Shown: positions 7,856 through 15,844 of the stretch, piece after piece
Numbering within the stretch: the first letter of the stretch is position 1
Layout of the letters: each line of letters opens with the position of its first letter
NCBI GenBank assembly: GCA_046732795.1
Contig: JBKPNV010000216.1
Coordinates: 1 to 21,289, forward strand
Source of the DNA: Gp6-AA40 sp046732795
GTDB lineage: Bacteria; Acidobacteriota; Vicinamibacteria; Vicinamibacterales; UBA2999
Direction: 5' to 3'
Length of the DNA stretch: 21,289 nucleotides
The notes under the pieces: generated by a model
Told to the model about the DNA's origin: nothing
What the model saw: only the letters and a program-made list of their open reading frames with translations
Databases searched by the model: none
Translations under genes and position numbers: made by a program

Positions 7856-9490
7856 CTACTGCGTGTGTTCCCACACCGGAATGTCGACCCACGGGATCCG
7901 GGATGGCTGCCGACGCTCGAACAGATGCAGGTTCGCGGTCATACGTAAGGCGAGCTCCTGCTGACCGGCGCGTTCGGCCTTCGCGATCGCGTCGCGCTCG
8001 GCGGTGACCGCTTCCTCGTAGCGGCCGGCTTCCGCGAGCGCCATCGCCAGTGTTTCGCGTGCAGAAGCGGAGTCCTGACGCGTGGTGAGCTCGGTCGCCA
8101 GCATCAGCGCCAGATTTCCATCACGCACTTGCGCGTCGGGAGCCGCTGCATAGAGGCGCGACAGCAGTGCGACAAACTCCACATCGTCAGGGTGGAGACG
8201 CCTGCCCTCGGCGAGCCGATCGCGCGCGTCCTTGAAACGCCCGAGACCCGCAAGACAGACGGCGTTACCAAAACGGGCCTCGGCGATGCGCGGGTCGACG
8301 CCGATCACCGCCACAAACTGCTCGCGCGCCAGATCGAATCGCCCGCGGCGTAGTAGCGTGTCTGCCAGCAGCAGCCGCGCCTGCACGTAAGTCGGCTCGT
8401 AGCGGACGGCCAACGCGAGCTCCCGGATCGCACGATTGGTCTCGCCATTGGCCTGCAACAGCACGCCGAGGCTGTAATGTGCGCTGGCAAACTTCGGGTC
8501 GCGCCTGAGGATCTCCTGCAGCTGCTGAACGGCGCCCTGCAGGTCGCCCGTCAACGACAGCGCTGTCGCCAGCTTCTGACGCACGGCCAGGTTATCCGGC
8601 CCGAGCTCCAGGCCCGCTCGAAACTCGGTCACCGCGCGAGCGTAGTCGCCGCGCGCGAGCGCCCGATCGCCGCGATTCTCATACGTGACCGGACTGCGCA
8701 GGAGATCAGCGACCTGCTGCATCAACGGATCCGGCGGTCCGATCTGCACCGGGCCGCGCAGGCGCAGGTGTGCGTCAGCGAGCTCGATGTTCCCCGCACC
8801 GCGGTACGCCGATGCAAGCAGGTAATGCACGCTGCTCGCATTGCGGTTCATCGCCAGCGCAGCCTCGAGATGCCCGACAGCCCCGGCGTAGTCGCGGCGG
8901 GCGAGGGCGACGCGTCCGAGGCCAACGTGGGCGGCGGCAGCGCGGGCATCGAGCGCGAGCGCGCGCGAGAACAGCGGCCCCGCCTCCACCGCCCGCCCCT
9001 GATCGAGATACATGTTTCCCAGCCACACCAGCGCCGCCACATCGTCAGGGCGAGCCTTCAGCGCGCGCTCGAAGTACGCCGCTGCCTTCTGCGATTCTCC
9101 TTGCGCGCGGTAGACCTGTCCCAGGTAGTAGTCCCAACGACTATCAGAAGGATTCAGTTCAGACGCGTTGAGAAAGCAGGCCTCGGCGTCGCCGAACGAT
9201 TCCACCGCGAGCAGGAGTTTGCCCATTTCGCCGAATGCCGTGGCGCGTTCGTCCGGCGGCGCCTCCGCGGCAGCGAGACGCGACAGCTCGGCAGCCTGAT
9301 CGCGAAGCTGCTGCTGGACTGACGGCGACATCCCGGTGAGATCCGGCAACGGCACCTCGCGCAGCGCACGCGCCGCGGGAGGGTTCGCGTGAGCCTGGTC
9401 CGACGCATCGGGGCGCGACGGTGAGCAGGCGGCGAGAAGAGAGAGGGCTGTGAAACTGGCGAACGCCGCAGCCACAACCCTCGGGTTCAT
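7856..9490 (-). CDS. TPR-repeat lipoprotein
   Basis: The 544-aa product begins with a lipoprotein signal: a hydrophobic stretch and the lipobox LAAC with Cys22. A proline/alanine-rich linker leads to two blocks of tetratricopeptide repeats, about residues 75-235 and 265-440, with clear units such as WDYYLGQVYRAQGESQKAA, ALVWLGNMYLDQGR and SAHYSLGVLLQANGETNRAI. TPRs mediate protein-protein contacts, so it is likely a membrane-anchored scaffold rather than an enzyme. Its start overlaps the stop of the upstream FG-GAP lipoprotein gene by 4 nt (ATGA), which indicates translational coupling and a shared role. The last stretch (about 480-544) lacks clear repeats. Confidence 0.9.
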   Translation of the reverse strand: MNPRVVAAAFASFTALSLLAACSPSRPDASDQAHANPPAARALREVPLPDLTGMSPSVQQQLRDQAAELSRLAAAEAPPDERATAFGEMGKLLLAVESFGDAEACFLNASELNPSDSRWDYYLGQVYRAQGESQKAAAYFERALKARPDDVAALVWLGNMYLDQGRAVEAGPLFSRALALDARAAAAHVGLGRVALARRDYAGAVGHLEAALAMNRNASSVHYLLASAYRGAGNIELADAHLRLRGPVQIGPPDPLMQQVADLLRSPVTYENRGDRALARGDYARAVTEFRAGLELGPDNLAVRQKLATALSLTGDLQGAVQQLQEILRRDPKFASAHYSLGVLLQANGETNRAIRELALAVRYEPTYVQARLLLADTLLRRGRFDLAREQFVAVIGVDPRIAEARFGNAVCLAGLGRFKDARDRLAEGRRLHPDDVEFVALLSRLYAAAPDAQVRDGNLALMLATELTTRQDSASARETLAMALAEAGRYEEAVTAERDAIAKAERAGQQELALRMTANLHLFERRQPSRIPWVDIPVWEHTQ

Positions 9491-11226
9491 CGACTCGTGC
9501 CCGCTGTCAGGGTGGTATAGCGGTCAATCGGCAGATCCGCCCATTCCTCCACACGACCATCGGGCCACGTCACGCGCACGCGAGGTCGTTGAGTGGACGG
9601 GCCGAGGCCGACGAGCACACGCGGATCGTTCGCCGATGCGAAACTTCCATCGGAGCGGGCTCGTCGCTGCCGCGTGGGCAATCCGTCTCGAATGACTGCC
9701 ACGCGCGCGCCGATCATGTCACGTGTGGGACCGGTGCCGTTTGCACCCATGAGACGCAGCCCGATCCAATGACTGCGGCTGCCCATCTCGTTGAGCAGGA
9801 GCTGCGCCGCCCCGTTGTTGTTGCCGACGATGACGTCGGTATCACCGTCGTTGTCGATGTCGCCAAAGGCGGCACCGCGGCCAACGTCGGCTCGCTCGAA
9901 CACGTTGCCCGAGCGCGATGTGAGATCCTCGAACCGCCCGTTTCCCAGATTGCGAAACAACTGTTTCCGCTGGCGCAGCGGCATCGGATCGTGCTCGCGG
10001 ACCAACGCATCGATCCGCTGCACAGTGCCATTGACGGTCAGCAGGTCGAGCCAGCCATCGTTGTCGACGTCGATCCATGCCGTGCCGAATCCGGTAAACG
10101 GCAGGCTTGGATGTTTGAGTCCGGCCGCTGCGCTGCCGGGCTCGAACGTGCCCATCGCATCGTTGACATACAGATCATGACCCTCGCCCGACAGGTTCGT
10201 CACGAAGAGATCCTCATCCCCGTCATCGTCGGCATCGCCGGCGTCCACACCCATGCCGGCCTTGGGCTTGCCCGGGTCGCTCCACGCCGCGCCCGCAAGC
10301 AGCGCGACATCCTTGAACGTGCCATCGCGCTGATTCATCCATAGTTGGTTTTCCTGGCCATCGTTGGCGATGTAGAGGTCGATCCATCCATCGCCGTTGA
10401 AGTCGGCGGTCGTCACACCCAGGGCTGGTCCGAATCGCGCGGCCATTCCCGCGGCGGCCGTCACGTTGGTAAACGTGCCGTCGCGGTTGTTGTGAAACAA
10501 CTGGCTCTGTTGTGCGAGGTACACCGACGGTGCGCAGTACACGCGCTTGCCGGATGGCCCGAAGCAGGGAGTGTTCATGGACGGATCCCAGCTCAGGTAG
10601 TGCCCGACATAGAGATCGAGCCAGCCGTCCCGATCGAAGTCGAGAAAGGCCGCCGACACGCTCCACCCGCGGTCGTCGACTCCAGCCGCAGGTACATCGG
10701 CAAAGGTACCGTCGCAACGGTTGCGATAGAGATGGTTGCGGCCGAGTGCGGTGACGTACAGATCGGCGCATCCGTCGTTGTCGTAATCGCCGACGGCGGC
10801 GCCCATGCCGTATTCAGTGGCTTTGATCCCGGCGGCCTCGGTTACGTTCGTGAACCGCACCCGACCTGCACCATCAGGTCGAATCTCGAGATCGTTTCGA
10901 AACAGCTGTCCGCCTGGCGCGCTCTTGTCCGCGCTCGCTGAGTGGCCGTCGAGGCTTCCGCCTTGCGGCAGAAACACGTCGAGGTCGCCGTCATTGTCGT
11001 AGTCGAGCAGCGCTGCGCCCGGCGCGATGATCTCGGGATAGTAGAACTGGCTCGTCATCCCATTGACGTGAGTGAAATCGAGATGCGTCTCGGCGGTCGC
11101 GTCGGTGAACCACTCGACTCGCGCGCCTGCAGCGGCCGGCGGTGCCGGCCGGCTGTCCCGGCACGCGAACAGGCTGACGCACACGAGTGTGCTGACGCAC
11201 ACTGGTGACATTGCAATTCGAGTCAT
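9487..11226 (-). CDS. FG-GAP/ASPIC-UnbV (CRTAC1-type) lipoprotein
   Basis: The 579-aa protein has a short lipoprotein-like signal (LFAC, Cys22) and a beta-propeller of FG-GAP/VCBS repeats. At least seven Ca-binding-like loops follow the pattern DxDxDGxxD, for example DYDNDGDLD (75-83), DFDRDGWLD, DFNGDGWID, DVDNDGWLD and DIDNDGDTD. The C-terminal 100 residues match the ASPIC/UnbV domain (MIGARVAVIRDG; ANDPRVLVGLG; VTWPDGRVEEW). The biochemical role of such proteins in bacteria is not settled; they are thought to be surface or periplasmic binding proteins. I chose the ATG at 11226 because the signal and lipobox follow directly. The frame stays open upstream to 11433 but would run into the neighbouring TonB receptor gene. 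ATG 11211 is an alternative. Neither has a good Shine-Dalgarno. Confidence 0.88.
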   Translation of the reverse strand: MTRIAMSPVCVSTLVCVSLFACRDSRPAPPAAAGARVEWFTDATAETHLDFTHVNGMTSQFYYPEIIAPGAALLDYDNDGDLDVFLPQGGSLDGHSASADKSAPGGQLFRNDLEIRPDGAGRVRFTNVTEAAGIKATEYGMGAAVGDYDNDGCADLYVTALGRNHLYRNRCDGTFADVPAAGVDDRGWSVSAAFLDFDRDGWLDLYVGHYLSWDPSMNTPCFGPSGKRVYCAPSVYLAQQSQLFHNNRDGTFTNVTAAAGMAARFGPALGVTTADFNGDGWIDLYIANDGQENQLWMNQRDGTFKDVALLAGAAWSDPGKPKAGMGVDAGDADDDGDEDLFVTNLSGEGHDLYVNDAMGTFEPGSAAAGLKHPSLPFTGFGTAWIDVDNDGWLDLLTVNGTVQRIDALVREHDPMPLRQRKQLFRNLGNGRFEDLTSRSGNVFERADVGRGAAFGDIDNDGDTDVIVGNNNGAAQLLLNEMGSRSHWIGLRLMGANGTGPTRDMIGARVAVIRDGLPTRQRRARSDGSFASANDPRVLVGLGPSTQRPRVRVTWPDGRVEEWADLPIDRYTTLTAGTSR

Positions 11227-11364
11227 GCGTTGATCACGGGCACGAACAGCCTTTGCATGCGACCAGCCACCTGTGCTACGGTCCGCCTGCGAATCTGGCG
11301 TCGTTGCGTGCGCACCGGCGGTTAATTGCGGCTGCTCTCTTAATTGACACGAAGGAGACAGCGC
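11227..11364. promoter_or_regulatory. Divergent intergenic region with TonB receptor ribosome binding site
   Basis: This 138-bp gap separates the FG-GAP lipoprotein (-) from the TonB receptor (+) and should carry both promoters. A clear GAAGGAG at 11351-11357 sits 7 nt before the receptor ATG at 11365 and decides that start over an upstream TTG at 11344. TTGCAT (11253-11258) and TACGGT (11277-11282), 18 nt apart, form a weak sigma-70-like candidate on the plus strand. I cannot support a specific operator. Confidence 0.45.
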
Positions 11365-14337
11365 ATGCGGAGATTCCAATGGTTCGCTCTCCTCGGGAGT
11401 CTGCTGTTTGTCCCCTCGCTTGCGCAAGCGCAAGCGTCGATCGGAGGCGTCGCCAGAGATACGTCCGGGGCTGTGTTGCCCGGCGTGACAGTAGAAGCTT
11501 CGAGCCCCGCGTTAATCGAAAAGGTACGCGGGGTGACCACCGACAGCACTGGTGTATACCAGATCGTCGATCTTCGCCCTGGCACGTACTCGGTCACCTT
11601 TACTCTGCCCGGATTCAGGGTCGTCAAACGCGAAGGCATCGAGTTGAGCGGCTCCTTTGCCGCGACGGTCAATGCCGAACTGTCGGTCGGCTCGGTCGAA
11701 GAGACAGTGACGGTCACCGGCGAATCGCCGACGGTTGACGTGCAGAGCACGAAGCGGAGCAACGTCATCTCGACAGAGGTCGTCGAGGCGCTGCCCGCCG
11801 CGCGTAGTCAGTATGCGATGGTGGCGCTGCTGCCCGGAACGACCGGCGTCAACAACGACGTCGGCGGTACGAAATCCATGCAGATCCAGGCCTATTCGAT
11901 CCATGGCAGCCGTACTGGCGACCAGCGGTTGATGGTCAACGGGCTGACTTCGCGCAACCTGCTGGCGTCCGCCTGGGCCAGCAACTACGTTCCCGACATG
12001 GGAATGGCGGCCGAGATCGCCCTCGATTACTCGTCGGGCGGCGCGGACTCGATTGGTGGCGGGCTCGGTATCAACGTGATCCCGAAAGAGGGTGGCAACC
12101 GCTTTTCCGGGTCCTTCTTCACCGCTTTCGCAAACGAGTCGTTCCAGAGCAGCAACTACACCGACGAACTGAAGGCCCAGGGGCTGGGTTCCCCTAACAA
12201 ACTGAAGCGTGTGTACGACGTCAACCCCGCAGTGGGCGGGCCTGTATTCAAAGACAAGCTGTGGTTCTACGCGTCCATCCGCTGGCAGGAGAGCTCGAAC
12301 AGTCCGGCAGGTGCGTTCATCAACAAAAATGGGGGCGACCTCACGAAGTGGACCTACGAAGCCGACCCGAACAGGCCGGCGGACAGCACCCTCACCGTGA
12401 AGCCAAGCTACGGCGTTCGACTGACCTATCAGGCGACTCCGCGGAACAAGTTCGGCTTCTCGGCCGAGCCCCAGGTACGTCACTGGATTCTGGGGCTTGC
12501 CAACACCTACGCGCCCGAGGTGTATCCGGACTGGCAGTTCAACCACGAGTCGTTCACCACTGCGTCGTGGACATCGCCGGTGACGAATAAATTGCTGCTG
12601 GACGCGCGCTGGGCGAATCATGCTGAAGGGTTCGTCGACAAGTATCCCGAGGTGGGCGACCCGTGGCGGCAATCCATCGGGGTGCTCGAAACAACCACTG
12701 GATTCCTTTACCGCACAAAAGGCTACTGCTGCGGACCCGCCTTCGGTGTGGGGCCGTACTTCGGCACGCAGAACGCGCCGTTCATCCAGCAGGCGCAGGG
12801 GTCGATGACCTACGTCACAGGCGCTCACGCGATCAAGGTCGGAGTCCAGAATGACTGGGGCAACACGGAAACCTCCCAGTTGGACAACGAGTACGGACTG
12901 CTCTACAAGTTCGCGAACGGTGTGCCGATTTCGCTCGAGCAGCACGCGCTGCCGTTCACCACGCACAGCACCCTGAACGCCGAGCTCGGCATCTACGCGC
13001 AGGACAGGTGGACGTTCAAACGCGCCACCATCAATGCCGGTCTTCGCTTCGACTACTTCTCAAATGGCTTTCCCGATCAGCACCTCGGGCCCGCTTCGTT
13101 CGTGCCCAATCGGGACTTCACGATTCCCGCATCCACCTACGCCAGCCTGAAGGACATCACGCCCCGTCTCGGTGTCGCGTACGATCTCTTTGGCACCGGG
13201 AAGACGTCGCTCAAGGCCAACTACGGAAAGTACATGCTGGGGCTCAGCCCGGGCGCCGGCAATCCGATCTCGTTGCTCTCGACGACGGCCAGCCGCACGT
13301 GGACACCCTCGTTGCCGGTCGGAAATCCGAATTACTACACGCCGCAGTGCGACTTGAACAACACGGCCGCGAACGGTGACTGTGGTGCGTTGACGAATGC
13401 GCTGTTCGGTCAGCTCCGCCCCAGTGCGGCGATCGATCCGAAGACGATCAACGGCTGGGGCAACCGGCCGTGGAACTCGGAGTTCTCGGCCAGCATTCAG
13501 CAGGAGCTCATGCCCCGTCTGGCCGTGGACTTCGGTTACTTCCGACGGTGGTATGGCAACTTCACGATCGTTGATAATCGTGCCGTCGGTCCCACTGACT
13601 TCACCACCTACAGCATCACGGCACCGATCGATTCCCGGTTGCAGCAAAGCGGAGAGGTGATCAGCGGGCTATACGAGGTGAACGCCAACAAGGTCGGAGC
13701 GGTCGACAACTACACCACGTTCGCCGACAACTTCGGCAAGCAGATCGAGCACTGGAACGGCTTCGATCTGACGATCAACGCACGTCCCGGTAACGGCATC
13801 GTGCTTCAGGGTGGACTCAGCACGGGCCGGACCAGCCTCGACAACTGCGACCTCCGCGACAAGCTCCCTGAGATCACACTACTGGCCGGTGGCGTTGCCG
13901 TGTCGCAGCAGAACTGTCACTCGGACACGAACTTCCTGACGCAGTACAAATTCCTCGGCACGTACCTGCTCCCGAAAATCGACGTGCAGTTCGCTGCGAC
14001 GTTCCAGTCGACTCCAGGTCCGGAAGTTCCGGCCAACTACACGGTGACGACCGGGCAGACTCCGTCAGGAAACCTGCCGCTGTCGGGTGGATTCCGAACC
14101 ATCAACGTGAATCTGGTCGGCAAGGAGTATACGGAGCACATCAACCAGCTCGATTTTCGGGTGGCCAAGATTCTCCGCTTCGGGCGCACGAGAGCATCGG
14201 TGAACTTTGACCTCGCCAATGTCTTGAACGCCAATACCGCGAATGGCATCTTCACCTTCTACGGCCCGCGCTGGCAGAATCCAACCGCGATCCTCGATCC
14301 GCGCCTCTTCAAGTTGAGCGCGAGTTTCGAATTCTGA
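11365..14337 (+). CDS. Oar-like TonB-dependent outer-membrane receptor with N-terminal carboxypeptidase-regulatory-like domain
   Basis: The 990-aa product has a Sec signal (residues 1-23, SLAQAQ) and a carboxypeptidase-regulatory-like beta-sandwich (about 24-105; SGAVLPGVTVEA, TDSTGVYQIVDLRPGTY). Next come a TonB plug (about 115-250, with DQRLMVNG and GLGINVIPKEGGNRFSG) and a long beta-barrel ending LSASFEF, with the terminal Phe typical of BAM substrates. This arrangement is characteristic of acidobacterial Oar/SusC-unlike receptors that import large or complex nutrients by TonB energy. No SusD-like partner is adjacent; the divergent FG-GAP and TPR lipoproteins may be functional neighbours. 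A strong RBS (GAAGGAG) fixes the start. The ligand cannot be inferred. Confidence 0.93.
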   Translation: MRRFQWFALLGSLLFVPSLAQAQASIGGVARDTSGAVLPGVTVEASSPALIEKVRGVTTDSTGVYQIVDLRPGTYSVTFTLPGFRVVKREGIELSGSFAATVNAELSVGSVEETVTVTGESPTVDVQSTKRSNVISTEVVEALPAARSQYAMVALLPGTTGVNNDVGGTKSMQIQAYSIHGSRTGDQRLMVNGLTSRNLLASAWASNYVPDMGMAAEIALDYSSGGADSIGGGLGINVIPKEGGNRFSGSFFTAFANESFQSSNYTDELKAQGLGSPNKLKRVYDVNPAVGGPVFKDKLWFYASIRWQESSNSPAGAFINKNGGDLTKWTYEADPNRPADSTLTVKPSYGVRLTYQATPRNKFGFSAEPQVRHWILGLANTYAPEVYPDWQFNHESFTTASWTSPVTNKLLLDARWANHAEGFVDKYPEVGDPWRQSIGVLETTTGFLYRTKGYCCGPAFGVGPYFGTQNAPFIQQAQGSMTYVTGAHAIKVGVQNDWGNTETSQLDNEYGLLYKFANGVPISLEQHALPFTTHSTLNAELGIYAQDRWTFKRATINAGLRFDYFSNGFPDQHLGPASFVPNRDFTIPASTYASLKDITPRLGVAYDLFGTGKTSLKANYGKYMLGLSPGAGNPISLLSTTASRTWTPSLPVGNPNYYTPQCDLNNTAANGDCGALTNALFGQLRPSAAIDPKTINGWGNRPWNSEFSASIQQELMPRLAVDFGYFRRWYGNFTIVDNRAVGPTDFTTYSITAPIDSRLQQSGEVISGLYEVNANKVGAVDNYTTFADNFGKQIEHWNGFDLTINARPGNGIVLQGGLSTGRTSLDNCDLRDKLPEITLLAGGVAVSQQNCHSDTNFLTQYKFLGTYLLPKIDVQFAATFQSTPGPEVPANYTVTTGQTPSGNLPLSGGFRTINVNLVGKEYTEHINQLDFRVAKILRFGRTRASVNFDLANVLNANTANGIFTFYGPRWQNPTAILDPRLFKLSASFEF

Positions 14338-14475
14338 GCCACGAAGGGCACGAAGGACAACCAGGCCACGAAGGGCACGAAGGACAACCAGGCCACGAAG
14401 GGCACGAAGGACAACGAGGCCACGAAGGACACGAAGGACAACGAGGCCACGAAGGACACGAAGCACACGAAGGAC
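14338..14475. repeat. 27-bp tandem repeat array (about five copies) built on CACGAAGGR
   Basis: Four complete 27-bp units (14338-14364, 14365-14391, 14392-14418, 14419-14445) and one degenerate unit (14446-14475) start at the base after the TonB receptor stop. Each unit begins GCCACGAAGG, contains a second CACGAAGGA, and ends ACAACCAG or ACAACGAG. Units 1-2 are identical; unit 3 changes CAG to GAG; unit 4 also changes GGGC to GGAC. The array stops 13 bp before the end of the convergent amidohydrolase gene. Minus-strand frames read as monotonous Leu/Arg/Val or Phe/Val/Ser repeats and are not genes. Confidence 0.95.
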
Positions 14476-14488
14476 TGTCTGACCGGCT

Positions 14489-15685
14489 CTACGAGGCCGT
14501 TGGCACCTTTTTCCCCGCGAGGACCGTTCCGCCCGGAAAGAATCGCTGTTTCCCTGTGATGGTGCCCTTGTAGTTGTCGAGGAACTCGAACGTGCCCTCG
14601 CGGAGTTCGAGCAGCGCCACGTCAGCCGGTGCGCCGACGTTCAACGTACCTCGGTCGTTGAACACGGGAAATGTGCGTGACGGAATGTAGGTGGCGCGCG
14701 CAACCGCCTCACTGACCGTCATGCCGTAGCCAAACAGCTTCGACATGCAGTTCGGCAGATCGATGACGCCGGTTGTCTTGCTGTTGGTGTTCCAGTCGGT
14801 GGAGAAGGAATCCGGCCAGAAGCCGGCCTTCATGATCGCGCCGATGGTGTCCCAGCGCATATGGCCGGTCTGTCCGTTGCCGACGTCGAACCAGACACCG
14901 CGGCGGCGCGCCGCGAGCACCTCGGGCAGGATGTGGCCGCTGTCGTCGACGATGGCGTTGGGCGGCGGCGCGAACAGGTGCGTCACGATGTCGCCCTTCT
15001 TCAGCAGGTCGACCAGCTTGCCGAGTGGCGACATGGTCTGCCCCATGTGAATCATCACGGGCAGGCCGAACGACGAGGCGACTTCCTGCGCACGGCGAAG
15101 CACCTCGAAATCGTTGTTGCCGGCGACCTCGCGCGACAGCCGCGCCTTCACCCCGACGACGAAGTCACGATGCTTCGCGATCGCGTCTTTCGCGGCGGCG
15201 ACATCGGCGCGGGCAACGTCCATCGTGTCGCCATCGGGCAGGATCCCGGCGCGACCGATGTTGATGAGCACGCGACCAGGCTGCACCGACGTACGCGCGA
15301 CCGCGACGATATCCGCGATGTGGTCGGCGCCCTGCGATCCGGCATCGATCCATCCGGTGACGCCGTCGCGCAGTACCAGCCCGGGCCCTTCGGCCGATCG
15401 CCCGGTGTGCGTGTGGATGTCGATCAGGCCGGGGACCACGAGCTTGCCGCGCGCGTCGATCACCTCGCCAGCTGCCGTCGTGATACTGGGTTCCACCGCG
15501 GCGATGCGCCCGCCGGCGATTGCCACGTCACGCACCGCATCGAGCCGGACCGAGGGATCGATGACTCGCCCACCTCGGATGAGCAAGTCGTACTTCGACG
15601 CCTGACCCGCGAATGCTCGTGGGACGTGAGCGAAAGCTGCCACTCCCGCAACGGCTGCTGACAGGAACTGACGCCGGTTCACCAC
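14489..15685 (-). CDS. Tat-exported amidohydrolase/deacetylase-type metallohydrolase
   Basis: The 398-aa product has a Tat signal (NRRQFLSAAVAGVAAFAHV, residues 3-21) followed by a dihydroorotase-like amidohydrolase fold. Metal-site residues are His91 and His93 (DIHTHTG), Lys180 (VVGVKARLS, likely carboxylated), His213 (VMIHMGQT), His236 (IVTHLFAP) and Asp297 (FSTDWN). This pattern matches the 'amidohydrolase/deacetylase family metallohydrolase' group related to D-aminoacylases and dihydroorotases. The start is GTG. AGGAGG (complement of 15690-15695) lies 4 nt from the GTG at 15685 and 7 nt from a second GTG at 15682, so the true start may be one codon later. The gene is bracketed by tandem arrays at 14338-14475 (downstream) and 15743-15797 (upstream). 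Confidence 0.9.
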   Translation of the reverse strand: MVNRRQFLSAAVAGVAAFAHVPRAFAGQASKYDLLIRGGRVIDPSVRLDAVRDVAIAGGRIAAVEPSITTAAGEVIDARGKLVVPGLIDIHTHTGRSAEGPGLVLRDGVTGWIDAGSQGADHIADIVAVARTSVQPGRVLINIGRAGILPDGDTMDVARADVAAAKDAIAKHRDFVVGVKARLSREVAGNNDFEVLRRAQEVASSFGLPVMIHMGQTMSPLGKLVDLLKKGDIVTHLFAPPPNAIVDDSGHILPEVLAARRRGVWFDVGNGQTGHMRWDTIGAIMKAGFWPDSFSTDWNTNSKTTGVIDLPNCMSKLFGYGMTVSEAVARATYIPSRTFPVFNDRGTLNVGAPADVALLELREGTFEFLDNYKGTITGKQRFFPGGTVLAGKKVPTAS

Positions 15686-15742
15686 GCTGCCTCCTGCTCT
15701 CGGTAGGAAGAGATGTTGAGTTTGTTCGCCTGCAGTGTCAAC

Positions 15743-15797
15743 CCCGAATCCGAGCCCCGAGGCCCGAGTCCCGACTCCCGAGCACCGAGTCCCGGAT
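15743..15797. repeat. 7-bp tandem repeat array, consensus CCCGAGT, about eight copies
   Basis: Units read CCCGAAT, CCGAGC (6 nt), CCCGAGG, CCCGAGT, CCCGACT, CCCGAGC, ACCGAGT and CCCGGAT in direct succession. The array lies between the divergent amidohydrolase (-) and glycosyltransferase (+) starts. It is imperfect, which lowers but does not abolish the slippage potential. It lies in frame inside a possible N-terminal extension of the glycosyltransferase. Confidence 0.85.
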
Positions 15798-15844
15798 CAG
15801 TTCAGCTTGGTTTCGATCCGGCCAGGCGTTTGCAAGTGCGCCTC

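Noticed and set aside
11344..11364. Upstream TTG start for the TonB receptor
   Set aside because: The ATG at 11365 has an excellent Shine-Dalgarno 7 nt away and is directly followed by the signal peptide.
11512..12966. 484-codon open frame on the minus strand
   Set aside because: It lies wholly antisense to the TonB receptor, whose translation has clear family motifs; the shadow has Arg/Val-rich sequence without a recognisable domain.
14065..14468. Minus-strand frames reading as VLRGLVVLRALRG-like or FVASLSFV-like repeats
   Set aside because: These are translations of the 27-bp tandem array, not evidence of a leucine-rich or membrane protein.
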